Shown here: positions 1 through 8,266 of the stretch, one piece after another
Position numbering within the stretch: the stretch's first letter is position 1
How the letters are laid out: each line of letters starts with the position of its first letter
Source: Burkholderia stagnalis
GTDB lineage: Bacteria; Pseudomonadota; Gammaproteobacteria; Burkholderiales; Burkholderiaceae
Direction: 5' to 3'
Length of the DNA: 64,000 nt
NCBI RefSeq assembly: GCF_902830275.1
Contig: NZ_CADESW010000011.1
Span: 62,001 to 126,000, forward strand
The notes under the pieces: generated by a model
What the model was told of the DNA's origin: nothing
The model's input: the letters and a program-made list of their open reading frames with translations, nothing else
Databases searched by the model: none
Translations under genes and position numbers: made by a program

Positions 1-453
1 GCGCAGCGCTTTCGCGAGATCGGCATGGCGCACATCGCCGACGCGGGGGCGACCGATGCGGCCGCCGTGCTCGTGCGCATCGACGCGGGCCGCGCGTACG
101 TCGCGGTCGATGCACGCGACGCATGCGTCGGCTTCGCGTTCTACCGGCTGCTCGACGCGCACCGGCTGTATCTCGAGGAACTGGACGTCGCGCCGTCGCA
201 CGCAGGGCAGCGGATCGGCGTGCGCCTGATCGAGCAGGTGGCCGCGCGCGCAGCCACGGATGGGCTCGCGCAGATCGTGCTGTCGACGTTCGTCACGCCG
301 CCGTGGAATGCGCCGTATTACCGGCGCCACGGCTTCGACGACATCGACGATGCCGCGCTCGACGAGACGCTGCGCGCGATCCGCGCGCATCACGTGTCGC
401 TCGGCCTCGACGAAACCCGGCGCGTGTTCATGCGCCGCGACCTGCGCGCATGA
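1..453 (+). CDS. GNAT-family N-acetyltransferase, 5' end outside the window
   Basis: The frame is open from the first base and reads into a typical GNAT fold, so the gene almost certainly begins upstream; a Met codon at position 25 is available but lies inside conserved-looking sequence. About 150 residues are visible. The acetyl-CoA pyrophosphate-binding segment (Gln-Arg-Ile-Gly-Val, near positions 205-225) follows the beta-strand LDVAP, as expected for motif A. The C-terminal part carries the usual Tyr-x-x-x-Gly-Phe element near positions 318-336. The substrate cannot be told. It converges on the alkene reductase gene, with 18 bases between the stops. Confidence 0.85.
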   Translation, partial: AQRFREIGMAHIADAGATDAAAVLVRIDAGRAYVAVDARDACVGFAFYRLLDAHRLYLEELDVAPSHAGQRIGVRLIEQVAARAATDGLAQIVLSTFVTPPWNAPYYRRHGFDDIDDAALDETLRAIRAHHVSLGLDETRRVFMRRDLRA

Positions 454-471
454 ACCCGTGGCCGGCGGTGC

Positions 472-1533
472 TTACGCCGCGTCGCTGAGCGCCGGGTAGT
501 CGGTGTAGCCCGTTTCGCCTTCCGCGTAGAACGTGGCCGGCACCGGCTGGTTGAGCGGCGCGTTCAGTTCGAAGCGGCGCGGCAGGTCGGGGTTCGCGAT
601 GAACAGCTTGCCCCATGCGATCGCATCGGCGTCGCCGCTTTCGAGCACCTGCTGCGCGGCGTCGGGCGTGAACTGCTCGTTCGCGATCAGCGGGCCGCCG
701 AACGCCTCCTTCAGGCGCGGGCTCAACTCGTCGCCCTTGAACGACTCCCGCGTGAAGATGAACGCGATCTTGCGGCGGCCGAGTTCGCGCGCGACATAGC
801 CGAACGTCGCGGCCGGGTCGGAGTCGCCCATCGTGTGCGCGTCGCCGCGCGGCGCGAGGTGCACGCCGACGCGCCCGGCGCCCCACACGTCGATCGCGGC
901 GTCGACCACTTCCAGCAGCAGGCGCGCACGATTCTCGATCGGGCCGCCATACGCATCGGTGCGGCGGTTGGTGCTGTCCTGCAGGAACTGGTCGAGCAGG
1001 TAGCCGTTCGCGCCGTGGATCTCGACGCCGTCGAAGCCCGCGGCCTTCGCGTTTTCCGCGCCCTTGCGGTACGCGGCGACGATGCCCGGGATTTCATCGA
1101 GCGCGAGCGCGCGCGGCGTGACGAACGGACGCTCCGGACGCACGAGGCTCACGTGGCCGCCCGCCGCGATCGCGCTCGGCGCGACCGGCAATTCGCCGTC
1201 GAGGAAGACCGGATCGGAGATCCGGCCCACGTGCCAGAGCTGCAGGACGATGCGGCCGCCCGCGTCGTGCACGGCGCGCGTCACGCGCTTCCAGCCTTCC
1301 ACCTGTTCGTCGGACCAGATGCCCGGCGTGCCTGCATAGCCGACGCCCTGCGGCGTGACCGCAGTCGCTTCGCTGATGATCAGGCCGGCCGACGCGCGCT
1401 CGGCGTAGTAGCGGACCATCAGGTCGTTGGGCACGCGCGAATCGCCCGCGCGGGCGCGGGTGAGCGGCGCCATCACGATACGGTTGGGCAGGGTCAGGTC
1501 GCCGAGGGTGACGGGATCGAACAGCGTGGGCAT
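472..1533 (-). CDS. nemA: alkene reductase, Old Yellow Enzyme family (NemA-like)
   Basis: This 353-residue protein has the normal length of FMN-dependent OYE enzymes, which use NAD(P)H to reduce activated C=C bonds, maleimides or nitro esters in the cytoplasm. Visible family marks are the N-terminal flavin segment MAPLTRAR, the LQLWHVGR strand, and the His-Gly-Ala-Asn pair (HxxN) that holds the substrate carbonyl, followed by DQFLQDSTNRRTD. The start is an ATG at 1533. An ArsR-type regulator gene ends 61 bases upstream on the same strand, so the two are probably one transcript, with the reductase acting in detoxification of electrophiles. The exact substrate is not determinable. Confidence 0.92.
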   Translation of the reverse strand: MPTLFDPVTLGDLTLPNRIVMAPLTRARAGDSRVPNDLMVRYYAERASAGLIISEATAVTPQGVGYAGTPGIWSDEQVEGWKRVTRAVHDAGGRIVLQLWHVGRISDPVFLDGELPVAPSAIAAGGHVSLVRPERPFVTPRALALDEIPGIVAAYRKGAENAKAAGFDGVEIHGANGYLLDQFLQDSTNRRTDAYGGPIENRARLLLEVVDAAIDVWGAGRVGVHLAPRGDAHTMGDSDPAATFGYVARELGRRKIAFIFTRESFKGDELSPRLKEAFGGPLIANEQFTPDAAQQVLESGDADAIAWGKLFIANPDLPRRFELNAPLNQPVPATFYAEGETGYTDYPALSDAA

Positions 1534-1594
1534 GACAGTTACCTCTTCACGAAAAGCGGGACGGAAGTCCGCATGGATGGTCCGGCCGGGTGGG

Positions 1595-1903
1595 TTAGAG
1601 TTCGCGGCGCAGGGCGTCGAGAAATGCGTCGATGACGGCCTCGTTGCGCTTGAAGAACGCCCACTGGCCGATCCGGGTCGAGGTCACGAGCCCTGCGCGC
1701 TGCAGCGTCGCGAGGTGCGCGGACACCGTCGATTGCGACAGCCCGCAGCGCGCGTCGATCTGCCCCGCGCAGACGCCGTGGTCGTACGGCAGCGTCTGGT
1801 TCGGGAAGTGCGCGCCGGGCGTTCTCAGCCAGACGAGGATTTCCCGGCGGACAGGGTTCGCGAGCGCTTTCAGGATCGCGTCGATGTCGAGGTCGGTCGG
1901 CAT
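1595..1903 (-). CDS. ArsR-family winged-helix transcriptional regulator
   Basis: A 102-residue protein consisting of a single winged helix-turn-helix. The recognition helix region is CGLSQSTVSAHLATLQRAGL, a standard ArsR/SmtB pattern. Two cysteines (in CAGQ and CGLS) lie just before and in the HTH and could sense a metal or an electrophile, but the classic CxCxxC metal site is absent. A TTG codon 21 bases upstream would add seven residues; the ATG at 1903 is preferred because it begins at the usual MPTDLD-type start. It lies upstream of and co-directional with the alkene reductase gene, which it probably controls together with itself. Confidence 0.88.
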   Translation of the reverse strand: MPTDLDIDAILKALANPVRREILVWLRTPGAHFPNQTLPYDHGVCAGQIDARCGLSQSTVSAHLATLQRAGLVTSTRIGQWAFFKRNEAVIDAFLDALRREL

Positions 1904-1941
1904 GGGTGGGTATTGTTCAGGCAAATTGGCATCGTCGATGG

Positions 1942-1974
1942 GCGAATCTTATATCGGAATTTGACGATATTCGC
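1942..1974. promoter_or_regulatory. nested inverted repeat upstream of the arsR gene
   Basis: ATATCG (1951-1956) and CGATAT (1965-1970) form an inverted repeat around an 8-base centre, and an outer pair GCGAAT (1942-1947) / ATTCGC (1969-1974) partly overlaps it. The element sits 40-70 bases upstream of the ArsR start, where an autoregulatory operator is expected. Function is inferred from symmetry and position only. Confidence 0.45.
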
Positions 1975-2047
1975 AAAGACACTGGTGGCTATGGGGGTGA
2001 TAGCCGTGGACATGCAAATGACCCGCTCGGGATGTCCGGGCCCGGGC

Positions 2048-3586
2048 TCACGCCCGACGGTAGCGGATCGACCAGACCGTCAACAGCATCGCGCCGAACA
2101 GCAGCAGGCAGCCGAACGAGAAGTCGTTCAACGCGAGCATGTGCGCCTCGACATCGATCGCATGCGCGACCGACGCGAGCGCGCCGGACGGCGACAGCCC
2201 CGCGTGATCGAGCCGCGCGAACCAGTCGCCGGACGCGAAATCGTACGGCGTAATGTGGTCGACGAGATAGGTGTTGTGCACGCGGGAGCGGTGCTCGAAG
2301 TAGGTCGGCGCGGCCGAGGTCGCGACGCCGGTGCCGATCCGTCGCAGCGCGTTCTGCAGCCCGGATGCCGCGGGCAGCCGCTCGCGCGGCAGCCCGGCGA
2401 GCGAAAGCGACACGAGAGGCGTGATGAAGAACGCGGTGGCGGCGCCCATCAGCAGCGAGTTGGCGGCGATGTCGCCGATCGTCACGTCGCTGTTGAAGTG
2501 CATGCGCCAGAACGAGGCGGCGCCCCAGCCGACGAGCGCGACGGTCGCGAGCAGGCGCGGGTCGGTGCGGCCCTGGAAGCGGCCGAGCAGCGGCGCGATC
2601 ACGATCCCCGCGACGCCGAGCGGCGCGGTGGCGATGCCGGCCCAGGTGGCCGTGTATCCCTGCTGGGTCTGCAGCCATAGCGGCACGAGCACCAGCGCGC
2701 CGAAGTAGAGCCCGAAGCCGACCGTGATCGCGAGCGTGCTGGTCGTGAAGTCGCGGTTCGCGAACAGCCGCAGGTCGACGATCGGATGGCTGTCGGTCAG
2801 CTCCCAGAGGATCAGCGCGATGAACGACGCGATACCCACGGCCGCCAGCACGCGAATTTCGTCGGACGCGAACCAGTCGAGGTTCTGGCCGCGATCGAGC
2901 AGCAATTGCAGCGAACCGAACGCGACGGTGAGCAGCAGCAGCCCGACGACGTCGACCGGCAGGCGCCGCGTCGCGTTGTCGCGCCCCGCCAGCAGCCGCG
3001 CGAGCACCACCAGCACGAGCACGCCCGGCGGCACGTTCACGTAGAAGATGTACGGCCAGCTCAGGTTGTCGGTGATCCAGCCGCCGGCGATCGGTCCGAG
3101 CACCGGCGCGACGAACGTCGTCGTCTGCCACACGGCCAGCGCGACGTGGCGGCGCGTCGGCGGGAACACGGCGAGCAGCAGCGCCTGGGACAGCGCGGTG
3201 ATCGGGCCCGACGCAGCACCCTGAAGCGCGCGAAACAGCAGCAGCGCCTCGAAATTCGGCGCGATCCCGCACAGGATCGACGTGAGCACGAAGAGCAGCA
3301 CCGCGACGCGGAACAGCCGGACCTGGCCGAAGCGCTGCGTGAGCCAGCCGGTGAGCGGCAGCGTGATCGCGAGCGGCGTCGCGAACGAGGTCAGCATCCA
3401 GGTGCCCATGTCCGGCGCGACGCCGAGATCGCCCGCGATGGTCGGGACGGCGACGTTCGCGATCGTCAGATCGAGCGTCTGCATGAAATTCGCAACGCTG
3501 ACCGCGATCGCGACGAGCGTCAGCGGCATGCCGGCGAGCGGCTCCAGCGGCAGTTTCGGTGCTGCGTTCCGGGCGAAGAAGCGCAT
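2048..3586 (-). CDS. emrB: EmrB/QacA-type MFS drug:proton antiporter, 14 TM (DHA2)
   Basis: A 512-residue integral membrane protein of DHA2 size. Hydrophobic segments run from residue 20 to the C-terminus (about 14 helices), and the motif LAITLPLTGWLTQRFGQVRL between helices 2 and 3 is the conserved MFS motif A. It pumps hydrophobic compounds out using the proton gradient and normally works with an EmrA adaptor and an outer-membrane channel. Both are encoded just upstream on the same strand; the emrA stop is 2 bases before this ATG (3584-3586). A longer in-frame reading through emrA is a by-product of high GC and was not used. Confidence 0.93.
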   Translation of the reverse strand: MRFFARNAAPKLPLEPLAGMPLTLVAIAVSVANFMQTLDLTIANVAVPTIAGDLGVAPDMGTWMLTSFATPLAITLPLTGWLTQRFGQVRLFRVAVLLFVLTSILCGIAPNFEALLLFRALQGAASGPITALSQALLLAVFPPTRRHVALAVWQTTTFVAPVLGPIAGGWITDNLSWPYIFYVNVPPGVLVLVVLARLLAGRDNATRRLPVDVVGLLLLTVAFGSLQLLLDRGQNLDWFASDEIRVLAAVGIASFIALILWELTDSHPIVDLRLFANRDFTTSTLAITVGFGLYFGALVLVPLWLQTQQGYTATWAGIATAPLGVAGIVIAPLLGRFQGRTDPRLLATVALVGWGAASFWRMHFNSDVTIGDIAANSLLMGAATAFFITPLVSLSLAGLPRERLPAASGLQNALRRIGTGVATSAAPTYFEHRSRVHNTYLVDHITPYDFASGDWFARLDHAGLSPSGALASVAHAIDVEAHMLALNDFSFGCLLLFGAMLLTVWSIRYRRA

Positions 3587-3588
3587 CG

Positions 3589-4794
3589 TCAGGCTCCCGG
3601 CGCGAGCGGGCGCGCACCGCTGTTCGCGCGAATCGTCGCGGCGACGAGCGCATCGCCCGCTTCTTCGTCGTCGCGGTAGATCGACGTGGCGTCGATCGGC
3701 CGGCGCACCTCGGGCGGATGGGCGGACGGCGACGCCGATGCCGTTGCGGCGCCGGCGCCGTGATCGACCGGCACCGACGCCGTCATCGACAGGCCGATGC
3801 GCAACGGGTGCGCACGCAGCTCGGCGGGATCGAGCGCGATCCGGACCGGCACGCGCTGGACGACCTTGATCCAGTTGCCGGTCGCGTTTTGCGCGGGCAC
3901 GGCCGCGAATGCGGCGCCCGTGCCGGCTTCGAGCCCGACGACGTGCCCGTGGAACACCACGTCGCTGCCGTACAGGTCCGAGAACAGCTCGACCGGCTGC
4001 CCGGCGCGCATGCCGCGCAGTTGGGATTCCTTGAAGTTGGCTTCGACCCACACGCGATCCAGCGGCACGAGCGCCAGCGACGGCGTGCCGGGCGCGACGT
4101 GCTGGCCGACTTGCACGACCCGGCGCGTGACGAGCCCGCCGAGCGGCGCACGTATCTCGGTGCGGCGCAGTGCGAGCGCCGCGCTGCGGACCCGGGACGC
4201 CGCCGCGCGCACGAGCGGATTCGTGCCGATCGACGTGCCGTCGGTGTGCGCGAGCGTCGCGTCGTACGCGGCTTGCTGCGCGTTCAGCGCGGCCGCCGCG
4301 CCGTCCAACGCATCCCGCGCGTGGCGAAGATCCTCGCGCGACACGCCGCCGTCCTGCGCGAGGCTCAGCCGGCGCTGCAGGTCGTCGTTCGCCTTGGACC
4401 ACTCGGAACGCCGCAGCCGGATCTGCGCTTGCTCGCGCGCCGCGTCCGCGTGCGCGGTGCGGTATTCACGTACCGCATGGGCGAGCTGGGCGACCGCTTC
4501 GTCCAGCGCGAGCCGGGCATCGGTCTTGTCGACGCTGAACAGCAGGTCGCCGGGGCGGACCCAGTCGGCGTTCTGCACGCGCACCGCGTCGACGGTGCCG
4601 CCGATCTGCGGCGAGATCTGCACGACGTCGCCGGAGACGTACGCATCGTCGGTCGTCTCGGTGCCGCGCGTGGCGGCCCAGCCGGCGATGGCGATGCCGG
4701 CGGCGCCGGCGAGCGCGATGAAGAACCAGCGGAAGTAGCGCCGGCGCGCGCGTTGCAGCGATGGCTCGGCGACGGGGGATTCGGGACGGTTCAT
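3589..4794 (-). CDS. emrA: EmrA-type periplasmic adaptor (HlyD/MFP family)
   Basis: 401 residues: a short cytoplasmic tail, one membrane anchor (about residues 23-43, FRWFFIALAGAAGIAIAGW), then the split biotinyl-lipoyl domain (DAYVSGDVVQISPQI and IRAPLGGLVTRRVVQVG) separated by an alpha-helical hairpin, and a beta-barrel domain (WVEANFKESQL). It bridges the EmrB pump to the outer-membrane factor. The ATG (4792-4794) overlaps the stop of the upstream outer-membrane gene by four bases, an ATGA coupling. The C-terminal tail after the barrel is long and low in structure (about 50 residues), unusual but seen in Burkholderia homologues as far as I recall. Confidence 0.92.
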   Translation of the reverse strand: MNRPESPVAEPSLQRARRRYFRWFFIALAGAAGIAIAGWAATRGTETTDDAYVSGDVVQISPQIGGTVDAVRVQNADWVRPGDLLFSVDKTDARLALDEAVAQLAHAVREYRTAHADAAREQAQIRLRRSEWSKANDDLQRRLSLAQDGGVSREDLRHARDALDGAAAALNAQQAAYDATLAHTDGTSIGTNPLVRAAASRVRSAALALRRTEIRAPLGGLVTRRVVQVGQHVAPGTPSLALVPLDRVWVEANFKESQLRGMRAGQPVELFSDLYGSDVVFHGHVVGLEAGTGAAFAAVPAQNATGNWIKVVQRVPVRIALDPAELRAHPLRIGLSMTASVPVDHGAGAATASASPSAHPPEVRRPIDATSIYRDDEEAGDALVAATIRANSGARPLAPGA

Positions 4795-6236
4795 TGCGTG
4801 ACTCCAGTGGAAGAGGAGCCGCCGAGCGCGGCGATCAGGCGCGCATGCTCGATCGCGAACGACGCGTCGGCTCGGGCGACCGACGCGCGATCCTCGAGCA
4901 GCCGGCCTTGCGCAAGCAGGACGTCGAGATAGCCGGACATGCCTTTCCGGTAGCGCTGCGTCTCGATGGCATAGGTCTGTCGCGCGCGTGCCAGCGCTTC
5001 GCGGCGAAGCGCGCGCTGCCGGCCGAGCGTGTCGATCTGGACGAGGGTGTCGCTGACCTGGGCGAGCGCGTTGACGACCGTGTCGTCGTACACGGCGACG
5101 GCGGTGTTGTAGGCGGCGCTTTGCGCGCGCAGGCCGGCGCGCAGGCGGCCGCCTTCGAAAATCGGCAGCGTGATCGCGGGGCCCGCGCCGAGCGTGCCGC
5201 TGTTGCCGTGGAACAGCGCGCGGAAGCCCAAGCTCTGCACGCCGGCGAAGGCCAGCAGGTTGACGTCCGGATAGAAGGCGGCGCGCGCCGCGTCGATGTT
5301 CGCCGCTTCGGCTTCGACCCGGTAACGCGCGGCCAGCACGTCCGGCCGGCGGCCGATCAGCGCCGCGGGCAGGACGGCCGGCATCGGCAGCTCGGCGGCG
5401 GGCGGCGCGGCGGGCGTCAGCGCCTCGGCGTAACCGGGCCCCCGGCCGACCAGCGCGGCGAGCCGGTGGCGCAGCCGGGCCGCCGCGGCCGCGTGCGCGT
5501 CGATGTCGGCCTGCGCGTGCGGGATGGGTTCGCTTGCCCTGAGCACGGCGACCTGCATGTCGAGGCCGGCATCGGCGCGTTGCGATGTGAGGCGGAGCAG
5601 TTCGCTGTGCTGCTGCAGCGTATCGCGCGCGATCGCGAGCAGTTGCCGTTCGAGCGCGAGCTGCAGATAGGTCTCGACGATCGCCGCCTGCAGCGACACC
5701 GTGGCCGCTTGCTCGAGCGCGCGCTGCTGGTCCGCGCGCAGGGCGGCGGCGCGCGCCAACGCGTGCTGCCGGCCGGCGATGTCGAGATCGAACGACGCGC
5801 CGAGGAGCGCCTGCGCATCGGCCTGCCAGTGTCCGGCCGCGGGCGGCGGCGTCCGGTAGCTGCCCGGCAGGCGCGTCGGCACCGCGCTGGCCGCCGCGCC
5901 GAGCTGTGGCAGCAGCGCGGCGCTTTCGACGTCGGCGTCGGCCAGCGCCTGCGCGACGCGTTCCCGCTGCGCCCGCAGCGTCGGTGCGCCGGCCAGCGCG
6001 TCGTCGACGAGGCGATCCAGTTGCGCATCGCCGAATGCGGTCCACCAGCGTGCGGCGATCGTCGGCGAGCCGGCGCCGGCCGACCGGATCGCGGCGCCCG
6101 CATCGAGCTGCTCGACGGGAGTGATCCTGGCCGGCGGGCGTTGCGGGCCGAACGGGGCGCAGCCGGCGATCGCGAGCGCGGCGATCGCGGGAAGCAGGCG
6201 GCGGGCGCCGCGTGCTCGGTCGAGGAGGAAGGGCAT
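4791..6236 (-). CDS. NodT-family outer-membrane efflux lipoprotein
   Basis: A 481-residue outer-membrane factor with an N-terminal signal and lipobox ending at Cys26 (LAIAGC), so it is probably lipidated. It then shows the two OEP repeats of the TolC/OprM fold, including a WWTAFGDAQLDRLVDDAL start and a SFDLDIAGR segment. It supplies the outer-membrane channel for the EmrAB pump encoded directly downstream in the same transcript (ATGA overlap). The start ATG at 6236 is followed by a positively charged n-region. A strong inverted repeat 35-60 bases upstream probably contains the operon's operator. Confidence 0.92.
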   Translation of the reverse strand: MPFLLDRARGARRLLPAIAALAIAGCAPFGPQRPPARITPVEQLDAGAAIRSAGAGSPTIAARWWTAFGDAQLDRLVDDALAGAPTLRAQRERVAQALADADVESAALLPQLGAAASAVPTRLPGSYRTPPPAAGHWQADAQALLGASFDLDIAGRQHALARAAALRADQQRALEQAATVSLQAAIVETYLQLALERQLLAIARDTLQQHSELLRLTSQRADAGLDMQVAVLRASEPIPHAQADIDAHAAAAARLRHRLAALVGRGPGYAEALTPAAPPAAELPMPAVLPAALIGRRPDVLAARYRVEAEAANIDAARAAFYPDVNLLAFAGVQSLGFRALFHGNSGTLGAGPAITLPIFEGGRLRAGLRAQSAAYNTAVAVYDDTVVNALAQVSDTLVQIDTLGRQRALRREALARARQTYAIETQRYRKGMSGYLDVLLAQGRLLEDRASVARADASFAIEHARLIAALGGSSSTGVTQ

Positions 6237-6270
6237 GGTCGGTTTCCTGCGGCGTGATGGCGAAGGATGT

Positions 6271-6296
6271 ATATCTAAAAATATATCTTTAGATAT
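6271..6296. promoter_or_regulatory. 26-bp AT-rich inverted repeat, probable operator of the OMF-emrAB operon
   Basis: ATATCTAAA (6271-6279) and TTTAGATAT (6288-6296) are perfect 9-base arms around AATATATC. It lies 35 bases before the outer-membrane factor start and is sharply AT-rich against a GC-rich background. The form resembles MarR-family (EmrR-like) operators, yet no MarR gene is adjacent; the closest regulator is the ArsR gene beyond emrB. Confidence 0.55.
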
Positions 6297-6464
6297 TGTT
6301 TGGCAATCGGCAACTCGCAGAAATGACAGTCAGTCGATGACTTGGCGGCATTGCTCGGCTTGTACCCGCGGCGGGGCGTTGGCCGGGCGTTCTCGACACG
6401 CGCCGATGCCGGCCTGGTCCTGCCGGCACGGGATATGACGGATGGGTGGCGTGGCCGGCCACAA

Positions 6465-6596
6465 CCGAGCGTGAGTCGTCGTGGCTGTCGGGATAACGCG
6501 CCGATGGAGCGGGTGTTCCGCCGCCTGAAGACGGAATGGCTGCCGTCAGCGGGTTACATGACGGCGCAGGAGGTTCGCGGCGGCAGTCGCGGAAGA
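6465..6596 (+). mobile_element. remnant of an IS3-family transposase (OrfB C-terminus)
   Basis: In frame with position 6435, the reading SVSRRG-CRDNAPMERVFRR followed by LKTEWLPSAGYMTAQE matches the end of the integrase core of IS3-group transposases, including the last acidic residue of the DDE triad (Glu in DNAPMER). One residue is missing relative to the usual RRGNCxDNAPMER, and no upstream catalytic domain or terminal inverted repeats could be found. Only about 40 codons survive, so this is a dead fragment. The rest of the gap between the efflux operon and yejF (6300-6464 and 6597-6643) shows nothing recognisable. Confidence 0.7.
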
Positions 6597-6643
6597 AAGA
6601 CGTGACGCAGTGTCCGGGATGGATCGACCACTGCACGGACCCG

Positions 6644-8266
6644 CTACTGCATGAGTGCAGTACCTGAAAGCGCGGCCAGGTCGCGCTGTTCGCGCGTCGC
6701 CGCCACGAGTCCTCGGGTATACGCATGCCGAGGCGAATGCAAGGTCTGAAGCGTCTCGCCGGTTTCCACGATGCGCCCGTTCTGCATGACCGCGATTCGA
6801 TGCGCGGTCGCGCGCAGCACGTCGATGTCGTGGCTGATGAGCACGTAGCTGAGCTTGTGCCGGCGCTGCAGATCCACAAGGAGCGCGAGGATGTTGCGCT
6901 GGACCGAGACGTCGAGTGCGCTGGTCGGTTCGTCGAGCACGAGGATGCGCGGATCGACGGCGAGCGCGCGCGCAATGGCAATGCGCTGTCGTTGTCCACC
7001 GGAGAACGCATGCGGGTAGCGCGACGCGGCCTCGGCCGGCAGGCCGGTTTCGGCGAGCAGTGCGGCGACGCGCGCGCGCCGCGCATCGGGCGTCAGGTGC
7101 GGGTGATGCAGCGTCATCCCCTCGCCGATGATCTCGCCCACCGTCATGCGCGGCGGCAGCGAGCCGAACGGATCCTGAAACACCATCTGCACGTGGGCCG
7201 CGCGTGCCATGCGCGACTGCGTGTCCGCGTGGCCGAGCCGGGCAAAGCCGAGGGTGCCGCCAAGCGGCCGTACCAGGCCGAGGATGGCCGATGCGAGCGT
7301 GGACTTCCCGCAGCCCGACTCGCCGAGCACGCCGAGCGTTTCCCCCTCGCGCAGATGAAGATCGATGCCGTCGAGTACGGTCGACGTGTCGCTGCGCAAC
7401 ACGCCGCGCCAGCCGCGCGCCCGCATGCGATAGCCCGCGCGCAGCCCGTTGATTTCCAGCACGCGAGGTGCGTCGGCAGCGAGCGGTGCGAGCGTGCGTG
7501 TCGGCGCACTGCCGAACAGCATCCGCGTGTACGGATGTCGCTGCGTTGCGAAGAGCGCGCCGGTTTCGCCGCTTTCGACGATTTCGCCGTGACGCATCAC
7601 GGCCACGCGGTGCGCGAAGCGCCGCACGAGATGCAGGTCGTGCGTGATCAACAGCACCGCGAGTCCGGATTCGCCCTCCTGCAGCTCGATCAGCAGATCG
7701 ACGATTTGCTGGCGGATCGTGGCATCGAGTGCGGTGGTGGGCTCGTCGGCGATCAGCAGGCGCGGCCGGCACGCGAGCGCCATCGCGATCATCGCGCGCT
7801 GGCGCTGCCCGCCGGACAGCTGATGCGGATAGCAATCGATCTTGCGCTCGGGCTGCGCAATGCCGGTGCGGCGCAGCAGCGCGATGGCGCGTGCACGCGC
7901 CGCCGCGCCGCGCAGGCCCGCGTGCAGGCGGAGGCTTTCGCCGATCTGCCGGCCGATGCTCCACACCGGATTCAGCGCAGTCATCGGTTCCTGGAACACC
8001 ATGGCGATGTCGCGCCCGCGAACGGTGCGCCATTTCGCATCGGTATTGCCGAGCAGGTCCTTGCCGTCCAGGCGCACGCGGCCACTGACCGTGGCGCCGT
8101 CGGCGAGGCCCAGCATCGCGAGCGCGGTAAGGCTCTTGCCGGAACCCGATTCGCCGACCAGCGCGACCCGTTCGCCGGGCGCGATCGAGAGATCGACGCC
8201 GTTGACGACCGTATGCGCGCCGAAGCGGATGTGCAGGTTTTCCACCGCGAGGACGGGAGTGTTCAT
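6644..8266 (-). CDS. yejF: peptide-type ABC importer, fused dual ATP-binding protein (YejF-like)
   Basis: 540 residues with two complete ABC ATPase domains in tandem. Domain 1 has Walker A GESGSGKS, signature LSGGQRQRA and Walker B LLIADEPTTALD; domain 2 has GESGCGKS, FSGGQRQRI and ILVLDEPTSALD. Each is followed by an oligopeptide-transporter tail. The fusion of both ATPases is characteristic of YejF. It energises import through the YejB/YejE permeases. The ATG (8264-8266) overlaps the yejE stop (ATGA). It is the last gene of the tonB-exbBD-yej operon. An upstream in-frame extension to 8764 runs through yejE and was rejected. Confidence 0.93.
   Translation of the reverse strand: MNTPVLAVENLHIRFGAHTVVNGVDLSIAPGERVALVGESGSGKSLTALAMLGLADGATVSGRVRLDGKDLLGNTDAKWRTVRGRDIAMVFQEPMTALNPVWSIGRQIGESLRLHAGLRGAAARARAIALLRRTGIAQPERKIDCYPHQLSGGQRQRAMIAMALACRPRLLIADEPTTALDATIRQQIVDLLIELQEGESGLAVLLITHDLHLVRRFAHRVAVMRHGEIVESGETGALFATQRHPYTRMLFGSAPTRTLAPLAADAPRVLEINGLRAGYRMRARGWRGVLRSDTSTVLDGIDLHLREGETLGVLGESGCGKSTLASAILGLVRPLGGTLGFARLGHADTQSRMARAAHVQMVFQDPFGSLPPRMTVGEIIGEGMTLHHPHLTPDARRARVAALLAETGLPAEAASRYPHAFSGGQRQRIAIARALAVDPRILVLDEPTSALDVSVQRNILALLVDLQRRHKLSYVLISHDIDVLRATAHRIAVMQNGRIVETGETLQTLHSPRHAYTRGLVAATREQRDLAALSGTALMQ

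Noticed and set aside
1904..1924. TTG start for the ArsR protein giving seven more residues
   Set aside because: The ATG at 1903 matches the normal family start and a TTG start without a ribosome site is less likely.
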